Shown: in pieces, positions 1 to 13,815 of the stretch
How the letters are laid out: each line of letters starts with the position of its first letter
Numbering within the stretch: the stretch's first letter is position 1
From: Datnioides undecimradiatus
Lineage: Eukaryota > Chordata > Actinopteri > Lobotiformes > Datnioididae
Reading direction: 5' to 3'
Length of the DNA: 64,000 nucleotides
Assembly: GCA_008933995.1 (NCBI GenBank)
Contig: WARS01000033.1
Span: 10,802,287-10,866,286, forward strand
The notes under the pieces: generated by a model
What the model was told of the DNA's origin: nothing
Database searches by the model: none
The model's input: the letters and a program-made list of their open reading frames with translations, nothing else
Made by a program: the position numbers and the translations under genes

Positions 1-257
1 ACATTGATAGCAACCACTGTTGTAGATAACATTGTTCATGTTTAGAACACGTTCAGACATGACGAAACTGACTGTACAGTTTTCTTTATGCATTTTGTGT
101 GTTCTGGTTTATGAGGGAATTGTTTTGTAAGAAAAAAATCGAATTAAATATATTGTAAAAATCAATTGTTTCAGCGTTTTAATAAGTCAGTGATTGCAAC
201 TAATTATTTTTTCCAAAAGCAGTTTTTCTAGTAAGTGTTGATTAACTTTTTTACCAC
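1..257. other. No gene seen; AT-rich non-coding
   Basis: No open frame, RNA gene or simple repeat is visible. The sequence just before 258 may be an unrecognisable older part of the repeat that follows. Confidence 0.5.
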
Positions 258-412
258 ATAAAACCATAAGACAAAGAAAAGCAAAAACATCCTCACATTT
301 AAGAAGCTGGAAACAATATTTAGCATTTTTGTTTTGTCATTAAAAAGATGAAAACTGAAATAATTTATCAAGTTTCAAAGTAAATTGATTGATTGACAAT
401 CTTTTCAGCTCA
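258..412 (+). repeat. 3' part of a teleost MITE-like dispersed repeat
   Basis: The stretch reads like the 3' half of a widespread fish interspersed repeat whose consensus (recalled, not searched) has a 'cacattt.agaagctgga' core, an A/T-rich arm with ATTGATTGAT and a 'tttcagct' end. Here CACATTTAAGAAGCTGGAA lies near 295 and CTTTTCAGCTC closes the copy. A second, more diverged copy lies at 48155-48510 and shares the core layout, including an ATTTTTGTTTT block. It carries no coding capacity. The 5' half is missing or too decayed to see. The family name is not given because I cannot search a repeat library. Confidence 0.55.
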
Positions 413-689
413 ACTGCCACGTCATTTTGACAAATAATTCTTTGATACAATGAAAATATAAAATAAAAGCTGAGGCGATTGGTCAGTTACTTTAGTTGTC
501 ATTAATTAAGCAAAAGTCAATGTGGTTTTTTTTTTTTACTGAATTGGATATCTTTAGGTTTTTAGTTGGCATAACAAGCAATACCAACATGTCACTGTCA
601 GTTCTGAGAAAGTGTAAAGGGTATTTTAAACCATATTAAGAAATTTTATAGCCAAAAATTATTCAGTAATCAGTTGAAATAGTCACATA
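413..689. other. No gene seen
   Basis: AT-rich unique sequence with a T10 run near 529. Nothing else is recognised up to the transposon boundary. Confidence 0.5.
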
Positions 690-720
690 TACACTACTCA
701 CAATAAGTTAGGGATATTGT
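690..720 (+). repeat. Terminal inverted repeat of the Tc1 element, left
   Basis: A 31-nt match, without mismatch, to the reverse complement of 1830-1860. It begins with the TA target dinucleotide at 690-691. A second TA immediately outside (688-689) makes the exact boundary ambiguous by 2 bp. Confidence 0.95.
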
Positions 721-895
721 TATTTACATGAGTGCTTTTCCTATTTGGTCTGAATTTTAATGAAATAAGTAAAAGTTCCCCTTGATATTACTAATAATGA
801 ATGAGAAGAAACACCATTTTCATTAGTTTAATATTTATTACCCCAAAAATTTAGACAATAACAAGGATAGCCCCAAATAACAAAAATTGACAATG

Positions 896-1760
<865 letters not shown>

Positions 1761-1829
1761 TTGCCTCCCTATCCCAAAAATCTCTGAAGTGAAACAAACA
1801 CCGTATGTATGACATCCACTGAGTCTCTC

Positions 1830-1860
1830 ACAATATCCCTAACTTATTGTGAGTAGTGTA
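1830..1860 (-). repeat. Terminal inverted repeat of the Tc1 element, right
   Basis: Perfect inverted copy of 690-720, ending in the TA target dinucleotide at 1859-1860. Pairing with the left end stops abruptly after 31 bp. Confidence 0.95.
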
Positions 1861-4800
1861 ATTTCACAGGTTTGTAATGTAACTATTCTTGTAAAGCAAT
1901 AATGGGAAACAAACTTTCCCAACTAATAAATCATTCATAGTTCATTCATACTTTGAAACTCTAGTTTTCATATATGCAGCATGAAAAGAACACCAATTAA
2001 AAACTCCATCTCCATTTTCACTAAATTATGTAGTGTAAAACCCCTCCTCCAAATTACCTGAGAGATACACTAAATTCAAATTCAACTCAATTCATTTTCA
2101 TATCCATATTCTATAAATGTTGTGCTGCACTGCTTTGGCAAAAATACCAAACATTCACTCATTCAAGCTGATCAAATGTGAGGCTTTGCTGCTGTTCAAT
2201 AATTTATGTCACAGTAAATTGAACAGCATTCAGCTGTAGACAACACAAGACACTTGAGGATGTCAGCTTGGTTTTTGGAAATTTTGACTTATAATTTTCT
2301 GACACTTTTCAGATCATAACCAGAAATAATCAGCAGATGAAGCCATAATGACCATAATCATTAGTTTCAGCCTTAGTTCCTGCAGTATGAATAATGCAAA
2401 GCTACAACATCAAAAATGCTGCTGTGCTCAGTAAGCCTTCATCTATGACAATACTGAAATGAAACAAGGAACAAAATCTGACCAGAACACAAGATCAGGT
2501 AAACTGCCATTACTGTTGGTTTCAACATCAATAAATTATAGCCACATATGATACAATACACTATTTCTACCATTTATGTCTGTAAACCAGAAAAGGCATT
2601 CCTAAGGAAACTAAAGGTGTGAATGCTGAATGTTGAAAAGCTGACACTAAACTGACTTTGAAATTGAATTAAGGCACATTTTCCAGAAAGCTTTGAGAAA
2701 CCTTCTGTTGAGAAAGTTATTAATTAAAAAAGTAATCATTGGAATGTCCTAACTAAAGTTAATATGTTGATGTTTATATGATGTTTCTATATTGAGAAAT
2801 GTGGAAGGCTGGGTCATATGTTTATAAGAGGACTATGAGAAGAGAATGGCTACGTTCATAAACTGTGCTAACATGAAGTGATATCTTCAAGTCAAGTAGG
2901 TGTTAATTTTTGAGAAGCATGAGTCTCACCACACAAAAACGCAAATATGTTGCATCTGTCAGCTTTGTTAATCATGTGATCTTGAAAATCTGAGTTTGTA
3001 TTTTGGAGAAAGAAGTCACTTGAATACGTCACCTGGGTCTCTGAAAATTTGTATTTTTCTCACGTCTTTACGTTTTGAAGACTAGACATCAAGAAGATTA
3101 ATCAAAGAAACAGTCCTGAATTATAGCACAACTTGAACTGTTCAATAGGCTGTGTCTAATGTTTAGAGTTCATGGAGTTTAATCACATTCGTCAAACAAG
3201 ACCTCTAGAAACTCACAGCTACCACTCATCAGTCCACCTTGAAAGTGTTAAAGCTGACAAGGTTAGACAGAGTGACAATTTTAGCATCTGGAAAATTACT
3301 GGATATTTGAGTCCCTGTCTGTTATGTGACATTCATCCGCTGTCCCTGGCCATGATGCAGCCACGGTCATTTATGGCCTCAGTCCACAGATCGCATCGAG
3401 CTGGCCTTCACTCCTGTAAAAGTTAATGTAATCTATTGTCTTTCTGCGCTCAACACGCTCCCAACAATCCATGACCATTACTTACAACACTGCTCTACTG
3501 AGGGACGCTGTCGATACTCTCCATCAGTGTCAGTCTGACAGAAAGGGGTGAAAGAGAGAATAAAAGACTTCCTGAGCCAAACATCAGTGAGATAGGAGAA
3601 TCAGATCACACAGACAATTAACATCCTGTTCACGCCTGCTTCAATTTCCTATGAATCCCAACAGAATGGAAAGAGAGGCAGACAGCAGCCTTCATCCAGC
3701 CTGCAAAGCTTACTATAATATTTGTGGAAAACCTAGACCATAAATATTTCAGCTTTTCACACTTCAAGTCATTTTATCATCCGCGTCTTAATTGCTGCAA
3801 ATAAATGAATTTTTCACAATTTGAAATCAATATGAGCTTATAACAATGCTAACGAGTGTTTCTGTACCTGCAACCTGAAGCATGTCAAATATAATTCAGT
3901 TATAAACTGTGAAAATAAATGTTTAAGTAATTACGTACAGATGAGAATCACACACTTCTGTTTAAACACTAACTAAACCCAATCTGAAAACCAATGTGTC
4001 TGGGTATACATCAGTGGTGTTGATTGCTTCAGGTCCAAATCTTGACAGTTTAGTGTGAAGTATTTAAATTCTCGCTTCTAGTATTGGCTGATTTGGAGGA
4101 AGATGGCATATATGGTGTCACCATCCAACATCTCTCTTCCCTTCCCATCTCCTCATATACAAACATCATCTCCCAACTGTTTTGTATGTGTGAGAGAGTT
4201 TTGCTGCAGGATGGAGTGACTGGACAGGCCAGGTAGTTTGAGTTTTACACATAGTTCTTGTGTTACCTTGGGAGACAGATATCTGGAGTCAGATTTGGAA
4301 CAATAACAATAACGCAAAACGGACAGATGTTGTAAAGGAGTTTCAGGTCAGCACAAAGTCCATCAGGCCTCAGGAAGAGTCATCATTTCCTTTGCAGCTC
4401 TTTAACAGGGAACAACAGTAATTAAATCAATTTAATTCTATTTATGTACCATCCAAAAAGTTGTAATTTTGAACTAAAACCACTTTAAAATAGCTCTTCT
4501 CTCTTGAGTATACGATGTGGGTGATTATGGTGCTAGAAAGTGAATTATTTAAGAGTTTAGAGATAAAATGAGCAAACACACACACTGGAAGCACACAACA
4601 GACAGGAAAGTGAGTTCTGAAAGCCACAAATCACTTTACACTGGTGCGATAATTACTTTTGTGCTACTGACTCTGTCAGCTCAGAGCAGATATAGTAACT
4701 GTACTTGCTTGTTACTTTAACTACAAAAAATTAAAAACAAGAGAGGCAGCCTGGTCGTCCTCCTCTGTGTGGGAGAGTGTGAATCTACAGTGTGCCCTCA

Positions 4801-5198
4801 GCAGCATGTGAGGGCCAGCGAGGCTTAAATTGCCTCAGCAGGCTCATTTGGGTGAATCGCAGTCTAACTAACAAGGTTGCTAACCTCCAGCACCAACCCC
4901 ACTGGAAAGCGGACCTGAGTCAAATATTACTTGCAAATGTGTTTTCTCCTCCATACTCTGGTGGAACAAATGTGTCAGGTTTGATTCGTTTTTTTCATTT
5001 GATATTTTACTTTTTTTGACTGTTAGAAAGCTACAGAAACCCAAGAAGTCTTTGGATAAGTATTTTAAAACAGACATATGTACAAATATATATACTACCA
5101 CCAAAAATAACTGCTTTATGCCTCTAATTAACAACAAAGCATGGCTGGACGGAAACATAAAAACATCTGTGATGCTTTCATCAGTGCTTTCATTCAGG
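1861..5198. other. 3.3 kb without a recognised gene
   Basis: Non-coding AT-rich sequence. Open frames here (for example 3172-3426 and 4792-5019) are under 90 codons, have no recognisable domain and no convincing splice context. No RNA gene or clear mobile element was recognised. Confidence 0.5.
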
Positions 5199-5230
5199 TA
5201 TTAATTGAATTGATTAATTGATTAATTGAT
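5199..5230. repeat. Short (TTAATTGA)n-type simple repeat
   Basis: About four imperfect copies of an ATTGATTA unit. It could be the tail of a retroposon, but no retroposon body is recognised upstream. Confidence 0.7.
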
Positions 5231-5249
5231 ACTTACAACTTCTTATTGG

Positions 5250-5660
5250 TAGTAGTGGAAGAAATACTCGTATGTCTTACTTAAAAGAAGCAATGTACAC
5301 AACATGTGCGATGTACAGTGTGACATGTACACATACAAAACAATGTCACAGTGTAGAAAAACTAAGTAGAGTAAAGTATTCATTGTAGTTATTGCATCAA
5401 TTGCTTTAATATTATAGATGGTAAAGATGGGTACAATCTTTATTATTGTATATCCTGATGGACAGCTTGTGAATAAAGTCTTATATTAGGCTACAAAGTA
5501 TCATATTTTTATTTTTTGTATCAGTAATCTGAACCAGACAAGTAACTAATAACCAATGGCAGGAAACACATCTAGTGGAGTAGGATGAGTATAAGACAGC
5601 AGGCCATGGACTCAAACTTGAGTTTTATACTGTACCCTGTCAGTAGTTAGCATTAACATA
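5250..5660 (+). repeat. Diverged copy of a teleost MITE-like repeat ('GTAGTGGA' family)
   Basis: Order and wording match an interspersed repeat I recognise as very common in percomorph fish: a GTAGTGGAAGAAATACT start, a central TTTAATATTATAGATGGTAA block, a TATCAGTAATCTGAACCAGA block, and a final CTAGTGGAGTA...GTATAA block (about 5572-5595). There is no coding capacity. The terminal inverted repeats of the family are not visible, so this is a truncated or decayed copy. The identification is from memory of the consensus, not a search. Confidence 0.6.
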
Positions 5661-6600
5661 AAATACTACACATGATTCCAAATAAGTATATATATTTTTT
5701 CTACTATCTTATTTTAATTTTATATTTAGGCGCCAGCAGGAAGCTTTAAGTGTTTTCATTAGTAGATGATTCATATAACCAATTTACACAGTAAATTATG
5801 GCCTGTATTATACAGTGTCACCACAACTGTCATAACTGTCAAACATGAAATAAACACAAATTCCCAAAGGGTTTATGTGCTGTGGATTATGGGATAATTA
5901 AATTACTTCATTTTTAAATGTGATAACAGCAAGAACTGGACGTGTCACTGTCACGCAGTGAAGTTTAGGCAAGTAAACATTTTTGGTTTAAGCAGGATTA
6001 ATGTTAGGATTAGAATTAGGCAACTAATATGGAAAGGCTTTGGTCTTGGTTAAATAAGGAGACTCTCAGATGCTTATTTTACCAAGAGCAGAAATTGTCC
6101 TGGTATTATCGAAGACACATTCACAGTGCAGATCAGCTTGACACAACTGCTTGTTCAGTCGTTGACGGAGAGAAGCTCTCTGCTGCTTTACTTATATCAA
6201 GACCACCAACAATTTTAGAAAAGGCTGATACTTCAGCTGATAAAATGCTGGCCACTTTCGAATCTATTTGCTGATCATGAAGTATTCAGGAAGAATAGCA
6301 TGTCATTGTGCATAAGCCTTGTATCTACATAAAATCATTTGGTAATGGTAACATGTAAGTGCATCAGTGTGGGTATTTTGAGTTGAAACTGTTTGTACCA
6401 CCAAAGTTATATTTCCCCACAAGTGTCCTGACTATTAGTCAGTATAACATCGTGTTGACTCCTCTTGGTTTGTTTGCCAAAGTTCAGCCTCCAAACCTCC
6501 AAAACACTGAAGCTCTAAAATACATACAAGGTGTCCTTTTGCATTATGTGTGAAAAAACCTTCCTCTGAAAACAAAATTTAAACCTTGACAAAATAATTT
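5661..6600. other. No gene seen
   Basis: Unique AT-rich sequence. Open frames at 6029-6274 and 6359-6553 show no domain and no splice context worth supporting. Confidence 0.5.
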
Positions 6601-6775
6601 CTGAAGAACACTTCTTGCTATTCCATGTGATGGTTCCTGCTGGTTGGAGAGCAGGAAAAGTAACGATCACCAGAGCTAGATGGATACATCCTCTGTACAC
6701 CATCCATATCTGTGCCAAATATCATGGTAATCCATCCAGTAGTGATTGAGACATTTCAGGGTTCAGAAAAGCTGC
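6600..6775 (-). repeat. Teleost dispersed repeat, copy 1 (reverse orientation)
   Basis: Read on the minus strand, the core 6655-6757 runs TGTCTCAATCACTACTGGAT, a Cys-free non-coding block with ATGATATTTGGCACAGAT, then CAGAGGATG and GGTGATCGTTACTTTTC. This is the 'ATCTCAACAACTACTGGATGGATTGCC / CAGAGGATGAAT / GGTGATCCC.TGACTTTTCC' layout of a very abundant percomorph repeat. Related pieces occur at 7870-8100 (also reverse), 12150-12360, 13655-13815 and 17455-17835 (forward). Confidence 0.65.
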
Positions 6776-7869
6776 AAGCTGACAGATCCTTAGCATCAAG
6801 CCTGATACTTTAGTCTAACTGTAGTGAACACAGCATCAGAACACCTTATCACATACAAGTCCCTGCACACAAAAAACAAAAAACAAACAAAAAAAAACAT
6901 GGACTAGTAATGAGTAAAGACATCAGGAGCTGTTTTACAGTCCAGTATGTGGACACATTGGAAACATTCAGAGACGGAATCAAGAGTGACGTTTCCATCA
7001 TTAGGGCTGCTTCTCACAGTGAACCATTACAAAAACCCAGGCATGTTCTGCCAGGAGTCTGTCATCAGTGCATCATTCACTGCAACTAAAAAATAAACAA
7101 ACAACAGCGATGAATATAAAATGTGAAACATGTGGAAACCTACAGGGGGAAGATATGCTGCTTGATTGATACAACATTCCCGGAGAAACCAGCAATGATC
7201 AGAGCACAGATGTGACAAGAGATGTCAACATCAGAAGGCACTGATGTGCCTGAGTGTCACATATCCAGGAACCGTACATCTACCATGATTATATTGGAAC
7301 GCCACACCACAAAAGTGACCAAACACCATTAATGCGTTGTTGCGGACGAGTGATTTTCATGCCGATCAATGTGGTTTTTTTTTTTAAATGTATGTTACAA
7401 AGCACATTAAAGATATATATTTTACAATTAATTTGATGTTGCAGCTCCCCTATAATGTAAAAAGAGCACAACTCCTTTGATTTAGATGTGGCAGTCCAAA
7501 ACCACACATATTAGCATTTTCCTGCTCGGGCCCTGACCTCCCCCGTATCCACCAGCTGTACTATTGTTTTTTTCTTTTTTAAGCTACTTTATTTAACATT
7601 GGGCAGGGATCATTATCACAGTTCAGTTTACAGGACAATCTTAAAACCTACATTGACTATTGGTGCGGGTATAGAAGCAAACATTCTCAAAGAAAAAAAT
7701 AAAAATACTAAAGGTCACTTTACGTTCCTTGAACAAAAAACCAAGTGGAGTCTCCTAGGTGTCCTGGGGCTAAAACCAAATGCAGGCTTCTGTTACAAGC
7801 GGCAGTAGCATCCAGTCTCAGCCTGGTACAACTGACTGCACCAGGTAACAAGACTGAAGTCCACAGCTA
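6776..7869. other. No gene seen
   Basis: Contains an A/C-rich low-complexity patch near 6868-6900 and T-runs near 7370-7385 and 7565-7580. No gene or RNA is recognised. Confidence 0.5.
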
Positions 7870-8100
7870 AGCTTACACACTAACATGAACAATGCTAACA
7901 AGCTAATACTTGAGAGGTAAAGTCTTTACCATATTCACAATCTTATTTTACAATTTAGTATTTTAATATTTGATAGTAAGGTCACAGGTGTTATAGATAT
8001 TCATAAACCAAAGACATGGACCGCCAAAATTATTACAATTCATCCAAACATCAAATATAAACCTCATGGTGGCAACAAAAGTCGGGGGATCTTTTAAGTC
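7870..8100 (-). repeat. Teleost dispersed repeat, copy 2 (reverse orientation, 3' half)
   Basis: On the minus strand it reads GATCCCCCGACTTTTGTTGC, CACCATGAGGTTTATATTTG, GGATGAATTGTAATAATTTT, a CTTTGGTTTATGA block, and finally AGCTTGTTAGCATTGTTCAT. The same block order is seen in the family and in the forward copy at 17455-17835, which shares the TGAGGTTYAYATTT and CTTGTTAGYATTGT segments. It supplies the 3' half that copy 1 lacks. There is no coding capacity. Confidence 0.65.
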
Positions 8101-11100
8101 AGAGTTTTCCTCTGGAGATCACGCATATTGTAACAAATATTTAACACAATTAAACAAAGTCTGTCTAGGTATTTCAGCCAGAAGCAAACTGGCAGATTTT
8201 CTGCCAGACCAATGAGAACAAGAATAGCCAAACATAGCAAATAGAAACTATTTAAGCAGACAAGATGAGGTTCAGAAATCCTAGGACACAGAAAGTTAGG
8301 ATGTACTCATCTTTTGGTTGAATACAACAAAAGACGAAATCTATTTTCCAAAACTCAAATAATAAAAACCAGAGCTTCAATACCACCCTTCAGTAGTAAT
8401 ATTTTTAGACAGTGTAAACACATATCAATAGTACTCGGCATGTACATAATCCGATACACTGCCCTCAACCAAAAATTTTTTAAAAAGCACGAGTTACAGG
8501 ACATCCATTGCTAAGTGTGCTTGATATGTTTTTTCCAGGACTCAAGTAGGACTTATTTTACCCTTGATACAGGCAGAATCGGAGAGTCCAATAAAGTCTC
8601 AGGGGTCTGTGATGAATAAATATTTCACTGTAGCAAAAAACCTCCCAGCACATCAGGATAATGAAGTCAGTGTCGGTTGCTGATGTGACATGTGGCCAAA
8701 TCATTAATAAGAGACACAGCGACGATGCCTGAATGATAGGGCTGGTGCTCATCTGGAAAGTAAAAGAAAACCAAGTATCTTTTGACAGGAATTTGTCAAG
8801 AATATGTCAGCCGTTAGAGCCAAAGCAAAAAATAACAACAACCATAAATATCAAATGTCATAGGGAAGTCTACCGTGTGCTCGGTGGGGTTATGGCTGAT
8901 GTGACACTGTGAGACTAAATCACTATGATTACAGCAGACACGCGAGTAATAACGACAGGTATTAGTGCTCGATGTGATGATGGTTATGATGAAGAGAGTG
9001 TCAGAAATCAAGGTGTGTTCGGTCACTAATGTGCAATACATACATTTTTCATGGGAGTGAAAAAATATACATAAACCATATAGAAAATCAAGGTGTAATC
9101 CTGTGACGTGTAACTAGGGAGAAAACTGGATCTGCAAAGTCAAACTAAAATATGAATCCTCTGTATATGAACTATAGCTACCCTAAATGATCCTATAGTT
9201 GCAGTGCATCAGTTTCTGTTTTTCAAACATATTTGTAATAACAGCTTCTAACCTTTAAGCATCTGTAGGATGTGACACATGGTTTGAATGACATTTAACG
9301 GCCAGCGTTGCATACACAAATGCATGTAACTACTTAGCCCTGTAGAGCCAATGAACATTTGTAAAGGAAATAACCGTTATAACATTTTAACCAGTGTTGA
9401 CAAATTAAAGATTTTCGGGGGGGTTTTTTTGTTTGTTTTTTGGAAATAGCACATAGCATATTTAAGACATTTTCAGCCTTAAGTGTTTTCTACATAAGAC
9501 AGTGGCTTGTATTTCTCAGTGCTCCCTTTTGGCTGTGGTGTTATTGACACAGCAGGAGAATAATTGACCATGCGACAGCTAGATAGAATTGTAAATAATC
9601 TGGGAACGTGGAAACCTGATGATGAATCACTATTGCCAATGAATGAGGAAAAGATTTGTTGCATATCAATAAGTTGATAGAAACTTAAAACATAATTTCA
9701 TGGATTTGTGACCTCACAGATTGGTGACTTTTTGTGCAAGCTTTGGCTACCCTCCGCTGAAATTTGTGGGATATACTGTTTACACAATTGGGAGCAGCCC
9801 AAAATTGCAAACTAGCATGCAGGGCTAGCTAACATTAGCACTGATAATTGTACTTTTGGTTCAGTGCAGGAGATGAGACAGTACCCACACTCTGTTAGCA
9901 GTCAACCAACCACACAAACTTTTCCTTTAAGCTAATTCTGATATCCTGAGTCTGATACTCCAGTGCTGGATGGGGATAATTGATATGCTGCCTTGTGTCA
10001 CTGTGTGCGTTGTGAAGACATACAACACGTCACTTCAGTTAGCAGGTAGGGACTAACCTTCTCATGCTGGGCCCTCAAGCTTACTGAGGGGAATATGGAT
10101 GAAATTTGCACCAATGAGCCTGTGTTACCACTGAGACTGCAATCCTTCTTCCCCACATGATAACACCAGTTTTTATAGACCAGTGGAAAACAACGTTATG
10201 TTTATCTTTAAGTCTGTCTACGGAGGCAAGGATAAGTAATAGCTGTTAAATCACAGGAAAACAGCAAGCTTTTATTTTCTTTTAGCTGTAGAGGCAGAGG
10301 GGTTGTTTGTCAAATCCAGCACCTTGATTCTGTTTCACAATGGCACAGACGATTAAACTGCATATTTCAGCACTTAGGGTTGATGTGGGGTTATGATGAA
10401 AACATTGCATTTACTTTTTTTCGTATTTCAATAATGTTCCTGTCAAGAACCATTTACAATAATTGCAAACTAAATTGCATCCATTATCCCTCACAGCCTT
10501 ACACATACAACAAATATTTTCCATTATGGCAACTGCTACTGGGACGATATCTAAGTGACAGATTTTAAATATAGTGTTAGCAAGTCTCTATTGCCCATCT
10601 ATTATATGTGTGATTATACAAAAATAACCTGTAATAAACATTTTTGTGAAGGCTGTAGATACCTGCACACATTACGATACACACAATGCACTATTTAATA
10701 ATGCATTGAGATGTGTTATGGCATCCTATAACAACAGAGGTATAGACTCTCCCTGTTTTAATTGAAAACAGAGAATTGGGTTTTATTGTGGACATTACAG
10801 TGCTTTCCAAGATACTGTAGGTAGGCATTATAATCACTTGATGATTCAAATTGTTTTGCTCAGGTTAGTTCAAAGAAACATAGTAACTGACTGACAGTTT
10901 GCACACTTTCCAATGCGATGAGCCATCACATCAGCATTCAGATACTCCCCAGTATGCCTGCTTTGGCAGTAACTTTGGCTGTCTTCAGTCGAGTCAAGGT
11001 TCAGTCAGTTACTGGTTCAGACTACTGAATCCCTTACAGTACAAACCTAGGCCTCTCTAAGAATTTTTTATAAGGTTAATAGCTAAGCAGCTACTATTTC

Positions 11101-12149
11101 AACTATTAGCAGCAGAGTAATCAGATCATGAGTGTTTCTGTAGCATTCCCTGTCTTTAAAAAGCTTTTAACAAGGAAGTAACACGTGTCGAAGTTGATCT
11201 GGCAGGCAACAGTGATTTCAGTCACTCCAATGCTAAAAGCTTCAGCTAGTGACATTTGTGACACAATATATTTAGCTAAGCTGAAAAAGGCAGTGATAAA
11301 AGTGATGCAGCGATGAGAAAATTTGTTACACTTCATCATGTTAAATGTCATGATTATACCTCATGACTGTTGCTAAAACGTTTGAAGTGTTTCTATTAAA
11401 GGTTTTTAAAAAGTAGTTTGAGCAGTATGGATGTGTTACAATGTCTTATGGGCACACATATAGGGTCTATGGCTTGTCACCAAAATAAATCAATGCATGT
11501 ATTTCATTTCACTGGAATATCTTTGATTTTTTTTTTTCTGAGAAGAAAGACCTTTTACCATGTTTTCTGCAGATGATGCAAAACAGTCCTACAGAAAGAG
11601 AGTCTTTCAGTTCATGGCAAAACTCAAAAATAGCAGTAACATAAAAATGTGCTTTGTGCACTGTCCCAAACCTATTTGGAACTACTGAGGCTCCTGGCTT
11701 ATCCCACTTCAATGGGCAGCCATCCAGAAAGAGAGCTTCTTTATACACAGCAGTCTACTGTGTGCGTCGTAGGTGGGAAAGAGCAGCACGTTGGGTTTAA
11801 TACATACGCACTGAGCTACTTGAAAAACTGGTGGATTCATAAGAAGAATCCCAAAAGCCAGAATTTACTAATGTAGTCTGCTATAGTAAAGAAAAAAAAT
11901 CACAGTGATGATTTGAATTTAGAGCAGACACCACTTTTTTAATACAGTACTTACATAAATTATTCTTTAGTTAAAAATGGCCTTCACAGGTGTTTGGTTG
12001 CTGCGTTTTGAAACAGCAAGACTGTGCTGAAAAAAAAAAGTCTTCAAATGTTGTGTTTTAATCTTTTTTTTTTCTTTTTTCCATTTGTTTCAGTCAGACT
12101 GCACTTATATTAATAGTATTACCTTTAATTTTTTGTAGCCATTCTAGCA
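8101..12149. other. 4 kb without a recognised gene
   Basis: No coding region supported; open frames here are 80 codons or shorter and carry no domain. The part 8590-9060 is free of simple repeats and has several CpG-containing words; it may hold a conserved non-coding element, but the evidence is too thin for a separate call. A G/T run lies at about 9415-9440. Confidence 0.5.
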
Positions 12150-12360
12150 GCATGTTTCTACTGGTCTACCACTTCGGTCTGTCCAACTATCTGATGGATT
12201 GTCAAGACATGTGGTGGTTTGGTGATTATCTGATGTGTCTTGCTGTGCCACAGGTCAAAGTTCATTTTTACAAATTTGGTATAGGCCTCGACGCAGTTCA
12301 GGTGATGTATTCTCACAACTTTAGTGATCCCTTGACTCTCCCTCCACTACTTTTTACAGA
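12150..12360 (+). repeat. Teleost dispersed repeat, copy 3 (forward, strongly diverged)
   Basis: GGTCTACCACTTCGGTCTGT near 12163, CTATCTGATGGATTGTCAAG near 12187 and ACAACTTTAGTGATCCCTTG near 12317 follow the block order of the family seen at 6600-6775 and 13655-13815. The intervening sequence is rearranged. A 100-codon open frame overlaps it (12152-12454) but has no domain and is taken as chance. Confidence 0.5.
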
Positions 12361-12778
12361 CACTTCTAAGACATCTAAGACACTCATATTGATAGCAGAA
12401 ACACTCTTGGCTCATAATAGTATACAGCTCCAAATGAATGTCATACATCATTAGCATAACACACAAGCCTAACACAGCTTTTGTCAGCTAGGAGTAACAA
12501 TAAATACTTTTGACAAGTTCATTTTATCCTTGCTTGTCAACATGCCTCCAAACTCTAATATATTCAGATGATCTAAATGAAATGATTCTGATTACTTTTC
12601 TGCAGAACTGTGACTGAAACAATGCATTATGCTGGCAGGAAAAAACATTCAGTGACCATAAAAACAAGCATGTCTATGAATACACCGAAAACAGACAGAT
12701 TGGCATTTTACCATATCCTGTATTGACAGCTCAACCACATATGGCTATATAGATATTTCATCAATCAAGAAACTGTAC
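12361..12778. other. No gene seen
   Basis: Unique non-coding sequence with no recognised element. Confidence 0.5.
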
Positions 12779-12832
12779 CTCCCTCTTCCTCCATCCCTCC
12801 CGCTCTCTCTCTCACTCTCTCTCTCTTTCTGT
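12779..12832. repeat. Pyrimidine (CT)-rich tract
   Basis: Interrupted CTCTCT and CCCTCC runs. Low-complexity polypyrimidine DNA. Confidence 0.9.
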
Positions 12833-12884
12833 TTACTTTTTGCAATCAACTGTGAGCTTGTTTTCCTCCACATCCTAATAAATG

Positions 12885-13110
12885 ACATGTTAATCCTGCT
12901 GGGACAGCCGGGTGGAAATGAGTATTGAAAGGAATTAGCAAATGACATTTTAACAAGGATGTCTGTGGTGATATAATGGGGCCTAATGAAAGTAATGTTT
13001 TTGCTGATGTGCTGACAGAATGGCATTCTCCCAGCTGCACCCCTGTCTTAGCCTCATGGGGCCGGTAAAAGAGAAGACACAAGGGTACAAAATATGAAGG
13101 CACGGACCGT
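12885..13110. promoter_or_regulatory. Candidate conserved non-coding element
   Basis: Balanced composition, no simple repeat, and clustered AT-core words (TTAATCCT, GAATTAGCAAATGAC, CCTAATGAAAGTAATG), followed by a GC-richer block (CCCAGCTGCACCCC, GGGGCCGG). Two overlapping minus-strand open frames of about 95-100 codons have no domain. This style is typical of vertebrate developmental enhancers, but conservation has not been tested. Confidence 0.3.
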
Positions 13111-13654
13111 ACGGGGAATTTTAGTTGCTCAAAATTGCATTTGATCAATGGGGAGAGAGGATGGTTTATGAAACTAATGGTACCTGAATAGAGTCAAAGA
13201 CAGATCATAGTTCAAATACACAAATATTAACTCTTGGAAGGCAAAGTCAGATGCTTTGTAAACTCAACCACTCATACCAGCCTCCTCCCTGAGACTTTTT
13301 GCAGCTGTAAAGCTTTGTTCGAAAAACATTTGTGCATCAACTTAAAATAGGTGAGGTTGGTGATACAGTCACTGTAGATCTGCAGTGATCTCCTTGTTGT
13401 GAAACTACCATTTCCAGTTTTTATTGTGGTAAACGGGGAAAGCTACTGGCATTCTCTCAAAAGTTGGAGCCATCAAAACAATTTGACATACTAGTTTGCA
13501 AAGTTTCCCAAACTAAAATCCATGCAAAAGCACAATTTATTTCCCCTGCCTTAGATTTTTCAGAATTTACTATTTTTACATTAAAATCATTGCATTTCAA
13601 GCTGTTTTAAGAAATAAACACAGTTTACTGTTTTAGCCCCTCTATTGGTATAGC
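13111..13654. other. No gene seen
   Basis: Unique non-coding sequence with nothing recognised. Confidence 0.5.
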
Positions 13655-13815
13655 TCTAAGGATGGCAATGGCTGTCTGTCGGTCAGTTGGTCTACAACTC
13701 TGGTCCAAACTAAGATTTCTCAAAACATCTCAGTCTGGGCCAGAGTGACTCTCAAATGGATGGACATGAAATTCCATACAGATGTGCAGTGTCCCTAGAG
13801 CCGCTAACTAGTCTA
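13655..13815 (+). repeat. Teleost dispersed repeat, copy 4 (5' part)
   Basis: Clear 5' portion of the family: AAGGATGGCAATGGCTGTCT, GTCGGTCAGTTGGTCTAC, a CTCTGGTCCAAACTAAGAT block, then ATGGATGGACATGAAATTCC and CAGATGTGCAGTGTCCC. It ends where the next family block (CAGAGGATGAAT) would be expected. Of the five copies this one is closest to the consensus as I remember it. Confidence 0.7.
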